Assembly (NCBI RefSeq): GCF_041261205.1
Contig: NZ_JBGCCH010000007.1
Location: forward strand, 124,001 to 188,000
From: Catenulispora sp. MAP5-51
GTDB taxonomy: Bacteria > Actinomycetota > Actinomycetes > Streptomycetales > Catenulisporaceae
Length of the DNA stretch: 64,000 nt
Reading direction: 5' to 3'
Both the position numbers and the translations under genes were made by a program. The notes under the pieces were generated by a model, which searched no databases, had not been told where the DNA came from, and was given only the letters and a program-made list of their open reading frames with translations. Positions 25,591-33,984 of this stretch are shown here, one piece after another (position 1 is the first letter of the stretch; every line of letters begins with the position of its first letter).

Positions 25591-27030
25591 ATGACCACCG
25601 AGACTGGCCGCTCCGGCGGACCGAACCCTTCGGAACCGTCCACGGACTCACGCGTCGCGCCACGCATCGTGTTCATCGCCGCCGTCGCGGCGCTGGGCGG
25701 CTTCCTGTTCGGCTACGACTCGGCGGTCATCAACGGCGCGGTCACCGGCATCCAGCACGACTTCAACGTGGGCAGCGGCACCACCGGCTTCATCGTCGCC
25801 GCGGCCCTGCCCGGCGCCGCCGCCGGGGCGATCGCCGGCGGCTGGATGGCCGACCGCCTCGGCCGGACCCGCTGCATGCAGATCGCGGCGGTCCTGTTCA
25901 CCATCAGCGGCATCGGCAGCATGTTCGCCTACCAGCCCTGGGACCTGACGATCTGGCGCATCCTGGGCGGCTTCGCCATCGGCATCGCCTCGGTGATCGG
26001 CCCGGCCTACATCGCCGAGATCTCCCCGCCGGCCTTCCGCGGCCGGCTGACCTCGTTCCAGCAGCTGGCGATCGTGCTCGGCATCGCGATCTCCGCGCTG
26101 GTCAACTACCTGATCAACCAGTGGGCCGGCGGCACCAACACCGACCACCTCGGCGGGCTGGCGGCCTGGCGCTGGATGCTCGGCGCCGAGGTGGTCCCGG
26201 CCGTGCTGTACGGGGTCCTGAGCCTGAGGCTGCCGGAGTCGCCGCGCTTCCTGGTGGCCAACAGCCGGGACGAGGAGGCGCGCACGGTGCTCGCCGAGGT
26301 CGAGGGCACGAGCGCGAACGTCGCCGACCGCATCGCCGAGATCCGTGAGCAGCTGGCCGGCGAGATCAAGCCCAAGGCGGTCGACCTGCTGACGCCGAGC
26401 CGCAAGAACCTGCTGGCGGTGGTGTGGATCGGCATCGGGCTGTCGGTGCTCCAGCAGTTCGTCGGCATCAACGTGATCTTCTATTACAGCTCCCTGCTGT
26501 GGCAGTCGGTCGGCATCAACACCTCCAACTCGCTGCTGATCTCGATGATCTCCGCGGCGGTGAACATCGCCGGCACCATGGTCGCGATGGCGCTGGTGGA
26601 CCGGATCGGCCGGCGTCCGCTGCTGCTGATCGGCTCGGTGGGCATGATGGTGACGCTGGGACTGGCCGCGTGGATGTTCTCCTACGGCACCCACGCCAAC
26701 GGCAAGACCACGCTGCCCAAGGCGCAGGGGATCACGGCGCTGCTCAGCGCGAACGCGTACGTGTTCTTCTTCGCGATGTCCTGGGGCGTCGTGGTGTGGG
26801 TGCTGCTCGGCGAGATGTTCCCGAACCGGATCAGGGCGCTGGCGCTGTCGGTGGCGGCCAGCGCGCAGTGGCTGGCGAACTGGTTGGTGACGGTCTCGTT
26901 CCCGTCACTGTCCCGCTGGAGCCTGGCCGGGGCGTACTCGCTCTACGCGATCGCCGCGGCGATCTCCATCCCCTTCGTGTACTACCTTGTCCGGGAAACG
27001 AAGGGAAAAACCTTGGAATCGATGGGCTAG
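25591..27030 (+). CDS. Sugar porter family MFS transporter
   Basis: 479 residues, 12 predicted TM helices. Sugar porter signatures: GFLFGYDSAVINGAV in TM1, the DRLGRTRCMQ loop between TM2 and TM3, PAYIAEISPPAFRGRL after TM4, LQQFVGINVIFYYSS in TM7, DRIGRRPLLLIG, and the C-terminal PETKGK-like ETKGKTLE. The family imports monosaccharides such as glucose or xylose by proton symport; the closest functional model is the Streptomyces glucose permease GlcP type. Divergent from the JAMM gene with a 77-bp intergenic region. Confidence 0.93.
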   Translation: MTTETGRSGGPNPSEPSTDSRVAPRIVFIAAVAALGGFLFGYDSAVINGAVTGIQHDFNVGSGTTGFIVAAALPGAAAGAIAGGWMADRLGRTRCMQIAAVLFTISGIGSMFAYQPWDLTIWRILGGFAIGIASVIGPAYIAEISPPAFRGRLTSFQQLAIVLGIAISALVNYLINQWAGGTNTDHLGGLAAWRWMLGAEVVPAVLYGVLSLRLPESPRFLVANSRDEEARTVLAEVEGTSANVADRIAEIREQLAGEIKPKAVDLLTPSRKNLLAVVWIGIGLSVLQQFVGINVIFYYSSLLWQSVGINTSNSLLISMISAAVNIAGTMVAMALVDRIGRRPLLLIGSVGMMVTLGLAAWMFSYGTHANGKTTLPKAQGITALLSANAYVFFFAMSWGVVVWVLLGEMFPNRIRALALSVAASAQWLANWLVTVSFPSLSRWSLAGAYSLYAIAAAISIPFVYYLVRETKGKTLESMG

Positions 27031-27069
27031 GTGTCGCGTAAGGAGCCTTCTGCGTCGCAGGATGGACCC

Positions 27070-27582
27070 ATGGGCCTTGACTTCCGCACCGACCCGGAGA
27101 CCCTCCGCGAGATCGTCGACGATCCCGCGTCGCTGGCCGCCCGGATCGAGACCCTGGCCGCCCTCGACATGGACGAACTCCCCGACGCCCGCTCCGAATA
27201 CGCCAACCTCCTGCGCATCGCGGGCCGCCTCGACGAGGCGGCCCTGGAGGCCGAACTCACCCTGGCCGCCGCCGACCTGGCCGGCGACCTGCGCCGCATG
27301 GTCCGCGCCACCCTCCTGCTGGGCCACGTCCGCCAGTGGCGCGGCGAATGGGACCAGGCCGACACGATGTTCCACCGCGCCGAGAAGCTGGCGCTCTACC
27401 TGAAGGACGACCGCCTGGTCGCCGCAGCCGCGCACCACTCCGGCCGCAGCTTCTACGACCAGGGCAAGCACGTCGAGGCCGCGCTGCGGTTCCGGCTCGC
27501 GCTGGAGATCGACCAGCGGATCGGGAGCCCGAAGCTGCCGGCGGTCTGGGAGGCGTTCGAGGCGGCTATGGGGAAGTTGTAG
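27070..27582 (+). CDS. Tetratricopeptide-repeat protein
   Basis: 170 residues from ATG 27070 (AGGA 7 nt upstream); GTG 27031, directly after the sugar porter stop, is an alternative that adds 13 polar residues. Three to four degenerate TPR-like helix pairs: YANLLRIAGRLDEAALEAELTLAAA, LLLGHVRQWRGEWDQADTMFHRAEKLAL and AAAHHSGRSFYDQGKHVEAALRFRLALEI. Cytosolic scaffold or protein-binding module; partner unknown. Close spacing to the sugar porter suggests co-transcription. Confidence 0.82.
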   Translation: MGLDFRTDPETLREIVDDPASLAARIETLAALDMDELPDARSEYANLLRIAGRLDEAALEAELTLAAADLAGDLRRMVRATLLLGHVRQWRGEWDQADTMFHRAEKLALYLKDDRLVAAAAHHSGRSFYDQGKHVEAALRFRLALEIDQRIGSPKLPAVWEAFEAAMGKL

Positions 27583-27660
27583 GGGGCTGCGGTGGGGCGG
27601 CGGTCAGGGCTGCCGGACCGCCGGGCCGCCAGGTCCCCCGGCCTGCCTGCGCGCCGCGCC

Positions 27661-28416
27661 TCACACTCCCCCGAGCCGGAACCCCGCGACCGTGTACTCC
27701 GGATCAGCCCGCCGCACATCCTGCGCCGGCAACGCCTCCAGCGCGCGGCAGATCTCTGTCACGCGCGCCGGATCGGCCCGCCTCGCCCACCCGATGTCCT
27801 CCCGGACCCGCTGTGCCCACTCCCGCGGCGACCGTCCCTGACCGTGCCCCACGTACCGTGCCGTACCCGCCGGTTCCAGACCCGCCTTGCCCGCCAACTC
27901 GCGGACCCGCTCGCCGTCGTCGCTGGCGGGCGGGGCCAGCTCGCGGCGCGCCGCCCGCATGATCTCGCCGACGTCGCTGTCGCTCTCGAACTGGGCCGAG
28001 TCCTTGTCCACCGTCGTCACCAGAACTCCGCCGGGGCGCAGGATCCGGGCCGCCTCGGCGACGGCCGCCGTCACCACCGCTTCGTCGACCAGGTGCAGCA
28101 GCCACATGAAGGTCACCGCGTCCGCGGCACCGGCGGCTATCGGCAGGCGTGTCGCGTCGCCGCGGACGGCTCGGCCGATTCCACCGAGGCGGGGCCGGGC
28201 CAGGGCCAGCATGCCGGCCGCCATGTCCACGCCGAGCACCGTGCGGCCGGGGGCCGTCAGGAGTTCCGAGACGATGCCGGTGCCGCAGGCGACGTCCACC
28301 AGGACCGCGCAGTCCCCCGGCACCAGCTCCAGTACCGCGCCGGCCGCCGCTCGCGCCCGGGCCACGCCGCCTCGCGTCCGGTCGTAGTGCGCGGCCTCAA
28401 GATCGTAGTCAAGCAC
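27661..28416 (-). CDS. SAM-dependent methyltransferase, class I
   Basis: 251 residues from GTG 28416; a TTG four codons upstream (28428) is possible. Rossmann-type methyltransferase: motif I VLVDVACGTGIVSELL, acidic residue after beta-2 in VLGVDMAAGMLALA, GDATRLPIAAGAADAVTFMWLLHLV and ARILRPGGVLVTTVDKD. Resembles Methyltransf_11/25 enzymes acting on small molecules; substrate not deducible. The start lies within a 16-bp tandem repeat (28405-28436), so repeat-number change would alter its 5' end. Confidence 0.85.
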   Translation of the reverse strand: MLDYDLEAAHYDRTRGGVARARAAAGAVLELVPGDCAVLVDVACGTGIVSELLTAPGRTVLGVDMAAGMLALARPRLGGIGRAVRGDATRLPIAAGAADAVTFMWLLHLVDEAVVTAAVAEAARILRPGGVLVTTVDKDSAQFESDSDVGEIMRAARRELAPPASDDGERVRELAGKAGLEPAGTARYVGHGQGRSPREWAQRVREDIGWARRADPARVTEICRALEALPAQDVRRADPEYTVAGFRLGGV

Positions 28417-28436
28417 GCCCGTAGTCAAGCACGCTC
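28405..28436. repeat. Tandem 16-bp direct repeat at the methyltransferase start
   Basis: GTAGTCAAGCACGCCC followed by GTAGTCAAGCACGCTC, then a further GTAG. On the minus strand each unit carries TTGACT and a GTG in the start region of the methyltransferase gene. Confidence 0.8.
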
Positions 28437-28583
28437 GTAGCTGAGAGCGCGCGCGAGAATACGGCGCCTACTCCCCGCAGAGTACGCGCGCGACCTCCTC
28501 CCGCCGGACGCCCGTCTGCTTCCGGCGAGGGCAGGATCGGATTAGACAGACAGGAACGCAGAACTCCTACTCAGGGAGAACCC

Positions 28584-29447
28584 ATGCACCCCCGCACCTT
28601 CCGCTTCGCCGTCGTCGCGGCCCAGGCCCCGACCGCCCAGGCCTGGCAGGGGCTGGCCCGCCGGGCCGAGGAACTCGGCTACGACACGCTGCTGGCCCCG
28701 GACACCATGACCACCCTGGAGCCGTTCACGGCCCTGGCCGCCGCCGCGACGGCCACCGAGCGGCTGCGCGTGGGCACGTTCGTCCTGCCCGTGCCGTTCT
28801 ACACGCCCTCGGAGATCGCCTGGCGCGCGCTGGCCCTGGACCTGCTCTCCGGCGGGCGCTTCGACCTGGGCCTGGGCGCCGGCCGGCCCGGCGCCGAGGA
28901 CGAGGTCGTGCACCGCGAGCGGCGCTTCGGCACTCCCGCCGAGCGCGTGAAGCAGCTCTCTGACGCCATCCACATCGTCAAGGAGGAGCTGGCCGCGGCG
29001 GCCGCGAGCCCCTCGCCGCTCAAGCCGGTCCAGAAGCCGCACCCGCCGATCCTGGTGGCCGCCGCCGGCCCGAAGATGTTCCAGCTGGCCGCCGCCGAAG
29101 CCGACATCCTCACCCTCGGCCTGAGCCCGGCCACCACCGAGGACGGCCTCGCGGCGAAGATCGCCGAGCTGCGCGCGGTCGCCGGCGCCCGCTTCGACGA
29201 CCTCGAACTCAGCCACAACCTGGCCGGCGTCGGCACCGAGCTGCCCGCCTACCTGAGCCAGCAGATGGGCATGGACCCCGCCGAGCTGATCCGCACCGGC
29301 GCCCCGTCCATCCTCACCGGCACCCCGCAGCAGATGGCCGACACGCTGCGCCGCCGCCGCGACGACCTCGGCATCTCCTACATCGCGGTGAACGGGATGT
29401 TCATGGAGAAGCTGGCGCCGGTGGTGGAGACGCTGGCCGGGAGCTGA
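28584..29447 (+). CDS. LLM-class F420-dependent oxidoreductase
   Basis: 287 residues. Bacterial luciferase-like TIM barrel: FRFAVVAAQAPTAQAWQGLARRAEELGYDTLLAPD, ATATERLRVGTFVLPVPFYTPSEIAWRALALDLLSGGRFDLGLGAG, and the C-terminal GTPQQMADTLRRRRDDLGISYIAV. This matches the F420-binding subgroup (TIGR03621 type) common in mycobacteria and streptomycetes. Reduces or oxidises an unknown substrate with F420H2. A GGGAGAA site lies 7 nt before the ATG. The 155-bp upstream region is divergent with the methyltransferase. Confidence 0.9.
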   Translation: MHPRTFRFAVVAAQAPTAQAWQGLARRAEELGYDTLLAPDTMTTLEPFTALAAAATATERLRVGTFVLPVPFYTPSEIAWRALALDLLSGGRFDLGLGAGRPGAEDEVVHRERRFGTPAERVKQLSDAIHIVKEELAAAAASPSPLKPVQKPHPPILVAAAGPKMFQLAAAEADILTLGLSPATTEDGLAAKIAELRAVAGARFDDLELSHNLAGVGTELPAYLSQQMGMDPAELIRTGAPSILTGTPQQMADTLRRRRDDLGISYIAVNGMFMEKLAPVVETLAGS

Positions 29448-29548
29448 GTGGCGCGGGCCTTGGCCGGCAATTGGGGCGCCCCTGCAGCCCCACACCGACC
29501 CACACACAAGTTAGAAGCGCCGCACTTGGCCGGCACACGCCGCCCCGG

Positions 29549-30019
29549 CTAAGCCGGAACCCGGTCGGCCGGCATCCCCGGCCCGATCTCGGCCCGGATC
29601 TCCGCCGGATCGTCCACGACACCGCAGTGCGCGCACACCGTCTGCTGCGTGACCCCGGTGCCGCACACCGAGTGCACGTACAGGATCGGCGGCTCCCCGT
29701 CCGTCGCCCACTGGTCGCCCCACTCCGAGAGCGCGACCAGCGAGTGTGCCAGTGCCCGCCCCTTGTCGGTCAGCAGGTATTCGTACTGCTCCGGCTGCCG
29801 CGAGTACTGGTGCCGCTGCATGACGCCCGTCTCGACCAGGCCGTCGAGGCGGGACTTGAGGATGTTGGTCGCGATCCCGAGGCTCCGCTGGAAGTCGCTG
29901 TAGCGCGTCGCGCCGGCGAAGAGCGCGTCGCGGACGATCAGCAGGCTCCAGCGCTCGCCGACCACCTCCAGCGTCCGCGCGATCGAGCAGACCTGCGAGT
30001 CGTACGTCTTCCCCAGCAT
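29549..30019 (-). CDS. HxlR-family transcriptional regulator
   Basis: 156 residues. HxlR winged-helix: CSIARTLEVVGERWSLLIVRDALFAGATRYSDFQRSLGIATNILKSRLDGLVETGVMQRHQY followed by TDKGRALAHSLVALSEWGDQW. The C-terminal extension contains VCGTGVTQQTVCAHCG, a possible metal site not universal in the family. TACACT (30026-30031) ends 6 nt before the ATG, so the mRNA is probably leaderless. Divergent from the SRPBCC gene, sharing two near-identical palindromes (30039-30055 and 30071-30087). Confidence 0.92.
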   Translation of the reverse strand: MLGKTYDSQVCSIARTLEVVGERWSLLIVRDALFAGATRYSDFQRSLGIATNILKSRLDGLVETGVMQRHQYSRQPEQYEYLLTDKGRALAHSLVALSEWGDQWATDGEPPILYVHSVCGTGVTQQTVCAHCGVVDDPAEIRAEIGPGMPADRVPA

Positions 30020-30038
30020 GGTCCCAGTGTACCGAACC

Positions 30039-30087
30039 ACTTGCATGATGAAAGTTGGTCGTCGTACGCTGCTTGCATGATGCAAGT
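30039..30087. promoter_or_regulatory. Paired HxlR operators, 32 bp apart
   Basis: Copy 1 is ACTTGCATGATGAAAGT (30039-30055) and copy 2 is GCTTGCATGATGCAAGT (30071-30087); copy 2 contains the perfect palindrome CTTGCATGATGCAAG. The spacing is three helical turns. Copy 1 covers the -35 (TTGCAT, 18 bp before TACGCT) of the rightward gene and the -35 zone of hxlR; copy 2 spans the rightward start codon. Confidence 0.75.
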
Positions 30088-30607
30088 CACAAGGGAACCG
30101 CAGGAACGGCACTACACCACCGGCTTCACCGTCGACCGGACGCCCCGCGAGGCCTACGACGCCGTCGTGAACGTGCGCGGCTGGTGGTCCGAGGCGGTCG
30201 AGGGGACCGCCGACCGGGTCGGCGGCGTCTTCGACTACCGGTACCAGGACGTCCACCGCTGCAAGGTCCGCATCGCGGAGCTCGTCCCGGACCGGAAGGT
30301 CGTCTGGCACGTCGAGGAGAACTACTTCGACTTCATCGAGGACCAGGCCGAATGGACCGGCACCGACATCGTCTTCGAGATCCTGCCGACGGACGGCGGC
30401 GCCGAGCTGCGTTTCACGCACGTCGGCCTGGTCCCGCAGGACGAGTGCTACGACGTGTGCGCCAACGCCTGGGCCGGCTACATCGGCGGCAGCCTTCGTG
30501 CCCTGATCGAGACCGGCCAGGGGCATCCCAACCCGAAGGCGGACGGAGACGCCCCGGCGCACCAGGACGCGGCCACCGTCATCCGGGCCGAGCGCGCTCG
30601 GGACTAA
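30077..30607 (+). CDS. SRPBCC/AHSA1-family protein
   Basis: 176 residues; ATG 30077 (ATG 30080 is the alternative). TACGCT (30065-30070) ends 6 nt before 30077, so the message is leaderless and begins inside the second HxlR operator. The START/SRPBCC fold is visible: FTVDRTPREAYDAVVNVRGWWSEAVEGTADRVGGVFDYRYQDVHRCKVRIAELVPDRKVVW, then GTDIVFEILPTDGGAELRFTHVGL and WAGYIGGSLRALIETGQG. Binds a hydrophobic ligand; could be the effector pathway of the HxlR regulator. Its stop overlaps that of the convergent PhyH gene (shared CTAA). Confidence 0.88.
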   Translation: MMQVTREPQERHYTTGFTVDRTPREAYDAVVNVRGWWSEAVEGTADRVGGVFDYRYQDVHRCKVRIAELVPDRKVVWHVEENYFDFIEDQAEWTGTDIVFEILPTDGGAELRFTHVGLVPQDECYDVCANAWAGYIGGSLRALIETGQGHPNPKADGDAPAHQDAATVIRAERARD

Positions 30608-31344
30608 ATCAGGAAACGAAGAGGCGCGTACTCGTACCACGGCTCGACCAGGATCCGCGCCGGCTGGTCGAAATGCCCACGGCAGCTGACCCGGTAGTAC
30701 AGCATCCGCCGCGTCGTCTCCGACTCGTTCCCCCCGATGTTGTGCCCGAGCAGGTAGTGCGCGAGCAACAGGTCGCCGGCGCGCGCGGTGACCTGTTCCG
30801 GCTCGGGCAGGTCGATGTCCGGGTACGCGCAGTACGCCTCGACGCCGAGTTCCCGGAAGTACTCCGCATGCCTGCGGTGCGTCCCCGGCCAGACCCACAG
30901 GTTGCCCGAGTTCTCACTCGTCTGGTCCGTGACGAACACCCCTGCCAGCATGGTGAAGGTGTTCGGCATGAAGCCCGGCGTCGGCTCGCTGATCGCGGCG
31001 TCGATGTGCGGCCGTCCCGGCTGGTGCGGGTGCGGCGGGATGTTCAAAGCCACCTGCACCTGCCACGGCGCCTCCAGCAGCCCGGGGTCCGCCAGCGCCT
31101 CGGCGTGCGCGAAGGCGCTCGTCCCGTCGGGCCCGGCATCCATCAGCGGTGCGATCAGCGCCGGCTCGTCCTTGGCGTTCGGGAAGTAGAAGTGGTGTCC
31201 CACATGGCCTTCGAGCGGCGGTTCGGCGGCGACCAGCTCGTCGATCCGGCGGTTCGCGCGGTCGACCAGCTCGGATCGGACGACACCCGGGACGACCAGG
31301 TATCCCCGCTCGACGAACTCTTTCAGCTGTTCATTGCTCAGCAC
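30604..31344 (-). CDS. Phytanoyl-CoA dioxygenase (PhyH) family oxygenase
   Basis: 246 residues from GTG 31344, with TAGGCT (31351-31356) ending 6 nt before it. Fe(II)/2-oxoglutarate oxygenase: QLKEFVERGYLVVPGVV at the N-terminus, the HxD motif in GRPHIDAAISEP, the distal His and Arg in LLLAHYLLGHNIGGNESETTRRMLYYRV. Hydroxylates an aliphatic or natural-product substrate. It sits next to a sterol-desaturase-type hydroxylase on the same strand (42-bp gap), so the two may modify the same lipid; that is inference. Confidence 0.88.
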   Translation of the reverse strand: MLSNEQLKEFVERGYLVVPGVVRSELVDRANRRIDELVAAEPPLEGHVGHHFYFPNAKDEPALIAPLMDAGPDGTSAFAHAEALADPGLLEAPWQVQVALNIPPHPHQPGRPHIDAAISEPTPGFMPNTFTMLAGVFVTDQTSENSGNLWVWPGTHRRHAEYFRELGVEAYCAYPDIDLPEPEQVTARAGDLLLAHYLLGHNIGGNESETTRRMLYYRVSCRGHFDQPARILVEPWYEYAPLRFLI

Positions 31345-31386
31345 CCGGCCAGCCTAGGCAGGGCGCCCAGGACTCTGCGACGGGTT

Positions 31387-32259
31387 TTACGCCGTCACGG
31401 CCGCGGCCGGCGCCGGGCGGACGGCCGGTGACCAGCCCGGACCGCGCAGCACGTAGCCGAACCGGGCCCGCCAGTCTTCGGCGCCGCGCACATCCCGCGC
31501 GATCGCGGCGTATTCGTGGACTGCGACCCGCAGCGGGTTGTACGTGCCGATGTTCTTCGTCAGGCCGTACTGCACCGGCTCGCCCTCGGGCTCGAAGGAG
31601 CGGAACAGCCGGTCGAAGACGATGAACACGCCGCCGTAGTTCTTGTCCAGGTAGCCCTGGTTGGACCCGTGGTGCACGCGGTGGTGGGAGGGGGTGTTCA
31701 TCACCAGCTCGATCGGCCGCCACATCTTCCCGATCCGCTCGGTGTGGATCCAGAACTGGTACAGCAGGTTCATCGCCGCCGTCGCGAAGATCATGTACGA
31801 CGGGAAGCCGGCCAGCGCCAACGGCAGCAGGAACACCGTGTTGCCGACGCCGGTCCAGGTCTGGCGCAGCGCGGTGGACAGGTTGTAGTGCCGGCTGGAG
31901 TGGTGCACCACGTGCGAGGCCCACAGGATGCGGACGCGGTGGTTCGCGCGGTGCTCCCAGTAGTAGAAGAAGTCGTACGCGACGAAGAGGATCAGCCAGC
32001 TGGTCAGCGAACTGCCGATGCGCCACGGCGAGACCGCGTGCACGCCGGCCACCGCGGCCACCGTCACCAGTCCCCAGCCGAGGTTGCAGACGATCGAGCC
32101 GATGCCCATCGTCAGCGAGGTCGTGGTGTCCTTGACGGTGTAGCCCTGCTCGCCCGGGTCCGGGAAGAACCGCAGCGAGAGCAGCTCCAGCGCCATGAAC
32201 AGCACATAGAACGGGATCGCGAGGGTCGTGAGGTCTATGCCGTCGATCACACGGCGCAT
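31387..32259 (-). CDS. Fatty acid hydroxylase / sterol desaturase superfamily protein
   Basis: 290 residues, four to five TM helices. The eight-histidine di-iron signature is clear: HRANHRVRILWASHVVHHSSRHYN and HHRVHHG, with HEH in YWEHRAN. The superfamily inserts oxygen or desaturates membrane lipids or carotenoids. Followed after 42 bp by the PhyH oxygenase gene. The N-terminus (MRRVIDGIDLTTLAIPFYVLFMALELLSLRFF) is hydrophobic, placing the enzyme in the inner membrane. Confidence 0.9.
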   Translation of the reverse strand: MRRVIDGIDLTTLAIPFYVLFMALELLSLRFFPDPGEQGYTVKDTTTSLTMGIGSIVCNLGWGLVTVAAVAGVHAVSPWRIGSSLTSWLILFVAYDFFYYWEHRANHRVRILWASHVVHHSSRHYNLSTALRQTWTGVGNTVFLLPLALAGFPSYMIFATAAMNLLYQFWIHTERIGKMWRPIELVMNTPSHHRVHHGSNQGYLDKNYGGVFIVFDRLFRSFEPEGEPVQYGLTKNIGTYNPLRVAVHEYAAIARDVRGAEDWRARFGYVLRGPGWSPAVRPAPAAAVTA

Positions 32260-32319
32260 GTTACTGAGCGGTAGGGCAACTGGCCAGAGCCGGCGCCCTA
32301 TCGCTCCTTACGATTCGAT

Positions 32320-32350
32320 ACCGGCCGGACGCTCATAGCGTCCGGCCGGT
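32320..32350 (-). terminator. 14-bp hairpin directly after the Ro60-like gene
   Basis: ACCGGCCGGACGCT pairs perfectly with AGCGTCCGGCCGGT around a CAT loop, starting 3 bp after the stop. No T tract follows. Confidence 0.6.
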
Positions 32351-32353
32351 GTC

Positions 32354-33943
32354 TCAGAACGGCCACGCGGGTCCGTCACCGGCGGCGAGCAGACCGAACA
32401 TGGTGAACACCTTGTCCGAGAAGCCGCCGATCTCGAACCGGTTCTGCTTTCCGGGCGGCAACGCGCTCGGGCCGTAGCCCGTGGTGTTGATCCCGAAGAC
32501 CGGCACCGTGTCCGGGATGAACGCGTCCGCGCCCTTGTCCCGGTTGTAGTAGTACGGGAACGTCTGCATGTCGCTGACGATCACCACCCGGTCGTGCTCG
32601 TCGTAGGAGTTCGCGATGGCGTCGACCATGCGCGTTCCGTGCCCGACCTCGCCGGAGCGCTTCGTGAACGCCTCCACCGCGCGCAGCACGCTGCCGCCCT
32701 TGGCGAGTTCGTGCGTGAACACGCCGTCGGCGAAGCCGACCAGGTCCACGTCGCCCAGCCGCCCGGAGCCGGCCGCGCGGTCCGCCAGCGCGACCCCGAT
32801 CAGCGCCCCGATGTCCAGGTGCGTGACCATCGAGCGCGCCGACACCCGCCCGGTCATCGACCCGGAGGTGTCGACCAGGACCAGGGTGCGGCCCGGCAGC
32901 TCCGGGATGCCCGCGATCGCGTGCCCCAGCGCGCCCTCCAGCGCGTGGCCCCACCGCAGCGACGGCGCGGCCTTGTACGCCGACAGCCACCGGTACGGCA
33001 GCATGCGGGACCGCGACACCTGGGCGGCGTCCAGGAACCGCGAGCAGACCTTCCAGGCCGCCTCGTCGGCGACCCCGGCCTCGTCGAAGTTCCGCAGGTT
33101 CCGCGCCAGCGCCATCAGGCCCATCGACGGGATGACCGCCTCCCAGGCCGCCCGGTCCATCGGGCCCTGCAGCCAGCCGGCCAGCGCCTCCCAGGTCATG
33201 CCGGCCTCGGCCAGCCGCTCCGGACCACCCCCGGTACCCTCAGCAACCCCAGCGAGCAGCGCCGGGCGCCGCTCGTCCACCGGCAGCGAGAGCAGCCGGG
33301 CCCGCGCGGTCAGCATCGGCAGTGCCTCGGGCACCGGGTTGTCCCGGTTGTGGCGGCGGTCCAGCGCGTGCCGGAACAGCTCGCCCTGCCACGGCTTGTC
33401 GTCCGCGGCGGCCGGGTGCACGAGGTCGATGACGTCGCCGAACCGGAAGCCCTTGGAGTCCGAGTCGTACTTCGCGAACGAGTACTCGGTGTACAACCGC
33501 TTCACGGCGTCGGCCACGCCGCGCTTCACCGGCTTCGGGAGCGCGCGGCCGTAGCGGCCGGTCCAGTACGCGAGCACCTCGCCGGGCTCGTCGGCACGCT
33601 GGCACGCGGCGGCGATCAGCTGCCGGCCGTGCCCGGGGGCGCCGGCGTCCAGCCGGGCCCGCACCGCCTCGCACGCCGCGACGATGGCCGCGCTGCGCAT
33701 GTTCGCCGCGCCGCGCAGCCAGGTCACGAAGCGCAGCATCCACTCGGGGTCGGTGACGGCGACGGCCCGCACCAGCGTGCGGTACCGCTCGTCGCGGACG
33801 TCGGCGGACTCGTAGAAGGTGTCCTCGCCGACCATGTTGGTGACCGCGAGCAGGAACAGGTCCGACTTCGCGTCGCGCTTGTAGGCCTTGCCGCCCTCGA
33901 AGGTGGCGGTGGACTTGGTCGCGGCCTTGTTGAACTTCACCAT
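32354..33943 (-). CDS. rsr: TROVE domain protein, bacterial Ro60 homologue (Rsr type)
   Basis: 529 residues. Start MVKFNKAATKSTATFEGGKAYKRDAKSDLFLLAVTNMVGEDTFY; an in-frame extension upstream runs through the Y RNA and is rejected. N-terminal TROVE HEAT-like ring (~1-310): TLVRAVAVTDPEWMLRFVTWLRGAANMRSAAIVAACEA, FRHALDRRHNRDNPVPEALPMLTARARL. C-terminal von Willebrand A domain (~350-529) with an intact MIDAS, VLVDTSGSMTG. Ro60 rings bind misfolded small RNAs and, through Y RNAs, couple to PNPase in RNA decay and stress recovery (Deinococcus Rsr, Salmonella Rsr). No RtcBA genes nearby. A candidate Y RNA lies just upstream on the same strand. Confidence 0.93.
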   Translation of the reverse strand: MVKFNKAATKSTATFEGGKAYKRDAKSDLFLLAVTNMVGEDTFYESADVRDERYRTLVRAVAVTDPEWMLRFVTWLRGAANMRSAAIVAACEAVRARLDAGAPGHGRQLIAAACQRADEPGEVLAYWTGRYGRALPKPVKRGVADAVKRLYTEYSFAKYDSDSKGFRFGDVIDLVHPAAADDKPWQGELFRHALDRRHNRDNPVPEALPMLTARARLLSLPVDERRPALLAGVAEGTGGGPERLAEAGMTWEALAGWLQGPMDRAAWEAVIPSMGLMALARNLRNFDEAGVADEAAWKVCSRFLDAAQVSRSRMLPYRWLSAYKAAPSLRWGHALEGALGHAIAGIPELPGRTLVLVDTSGSMTGRVSARSMVTHLDIGALIGVALADRAAGSGRLGDVDLVGFADGVFTHELAKGGSVLRAVEAFTKRSGEVGHGTRMVDAIANSYDEHDRVVIVSDMQTFPYYYNRDKGADAFIPDTVPVFGINTTGYGPSALPPGKQNRFEIGGFSDKVFTMFGLLAAGDGPAWPF

Positions 33944-33984
33944 CAGTGGACCCCCGAAAAGATAGAGCACTCCCGAGATCAGAT

